Shown in pieces: positions 6,187-6,471 of a stretch of DNA of 6,471 bases (positions are counted from its first letter, which is position 1; each line of letters starts with the position of its first letter). This DNA comes from Syntrophaceae bacterium (lineage in GTDB: Bacteria > Desulfobacterota > SM23-61). The stretch lies in NCBI GenBank assembly GCA_003154025.1, contig PMCE01000352.1:1-6471 (forward strand), written 5' to 3'. The notes beneath the pieces were generated by a model, which had not been told where the DNA came from, did no database searches, and worked only from the letters and a program-made list of their open reading frames with translations. The translations under genes and the position numbers were made by a program.

Positions 6187-6471
6187 CAGGCGCCTTCCTT
6201 TCTCCCGCGGTGGCTGACGACGTTATGAACGTGAACGTGGGCCCCCTTGGGGATCCGCGCGGTCGTCTTGCCGATGGGTTCTCCGTACTTGACCACGTCC
6301 GCTCCCGACTCGATATCCCGGAGGGCGAATTTGTGGCCCATGGGAATCTCGGACAAAAGCTTGACCTTCTCGGCCCTCCCCTGAATTTCGAGAGGGACCG
6401 TGGCTCCGGCCTTCATGGGCGCGATCACCGTGGCCACGTTGTCTTTCTCGTTGATCACGATTGCCTTGGAC
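6186..6471 (-). CDS. UxaA-family lyase, small SAF-domain subunit (5' end cut by window edge)
   Basis: The small partner of the lyase: a SAF domain equivalent to the N-terminal part of UxaA or to SuyA. It has no catalytic centre of its own known from the family, but is thought to complete the enzyme. The visible 94 or so residues include KAIVINEKDNVATV near the start, GHKFALRDI and VVKYGEPIG in the middle and GAHVHVHNVVSH near the end, all typical. A GTG at 6458 is an available start, but the frame stays open to the window edge and the upstream residues SKAI fit the family's normal N-terminus. The final base read on this strand, a G at 6471, is a third codon position and could be the G of the real ATG, so only about two bases are probably missing. 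The stop overlaps the start of the large subunit (TGATG), which implies coupled translation. Confidence 0.9.
   Translation of the reverse strand, partial: SKAIVINEKDNVATVIAPMKAGATVPLEIQGRAEKVKLLSEIPMGHKFALRDIESGADVVKYGEPIGKTTARIPKGAHVHVHNVVSHRGRKEGA

Noticed and set aside
4909..6228. A 439-codon open frame on the plus strand opposite the lyase genes
   Set aside because: It is the mirror of the strongly coding minus strand in GC-rich DNA. Its translation is low-complexity, rich in Gly, His, Asp and Arg, with no family resemblance, and the minus-strand genes are unambiguous.

Overview
The window holds seven genes, all on the minus strand and tightly packed, so it reads as one operon transcribed from the right edge to the left. 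In transcription order they are: a small SAF-domain subunit (cut by the right edge) and a large subunit of a UxaA/altronate-galactarate dehydratase-family lyase; a periplasmic substrate-binding protein; two membrane permeases (LivH, LivM); and two ATPases (LivG, LivF). The last five form a complete ABC importer of the branched-chain/hydrophobic amino acid (HAAT, Liv) family.

Layout: 6471-5029 encodes the two-subunit lyase, whose genes overlap in a TGATG. An 83-base gap with a small hairpin and a strong ribosome binding site follows. 4945-3728 is the binding protein. The next 151 bases (3727-3577) are rich in inverted repeats. 3576-1685 holds livH and livM, again joined by TGATG. A 177-base gap carries a 42-base imperfect palindrome that looks like an interspersed repeat. 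1486-28 holds livG and livF, overlapping by 8 bases. No promoter, regulator, RNA gene, CRISPR array or transposase gene is visible, and the operon's start and end probably lie outside the window.

The organism is Gram-negative: it has a signal-peptide-bearing periplasmic binding protein and classic AGGAGGT-type Shine-Dalgarno sites. The DNA is fairly GC-rich. The combination of a HAAT importer with catabolic genes, plus short GC-rich palindromes between genes, is reminiscent of Deltaproteobacteria/Desulfobacterota or related environmental lineages, but this is a weak inference from style and not an identification.

Working together (inference): the importer brings in a small organic acid or amino-acid-like compound, and the UxaA-family enzyme removes water, or another leaving group such as sulfite, from a hydroxy acid that is either the imported compound or made from it. 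The usual assumption that a Liv-type importer carries leucine, isoleucine and valine may be wrong here. I see ordinary, intact gene families rather than a wholly new system. The points most worth a second look are the lyase-importer pairing, a hairpin that encloses the livH ribosome binding site and start codon, the structured gap after the binding-protein gene, and an unusual ABC signature motif in LivG.
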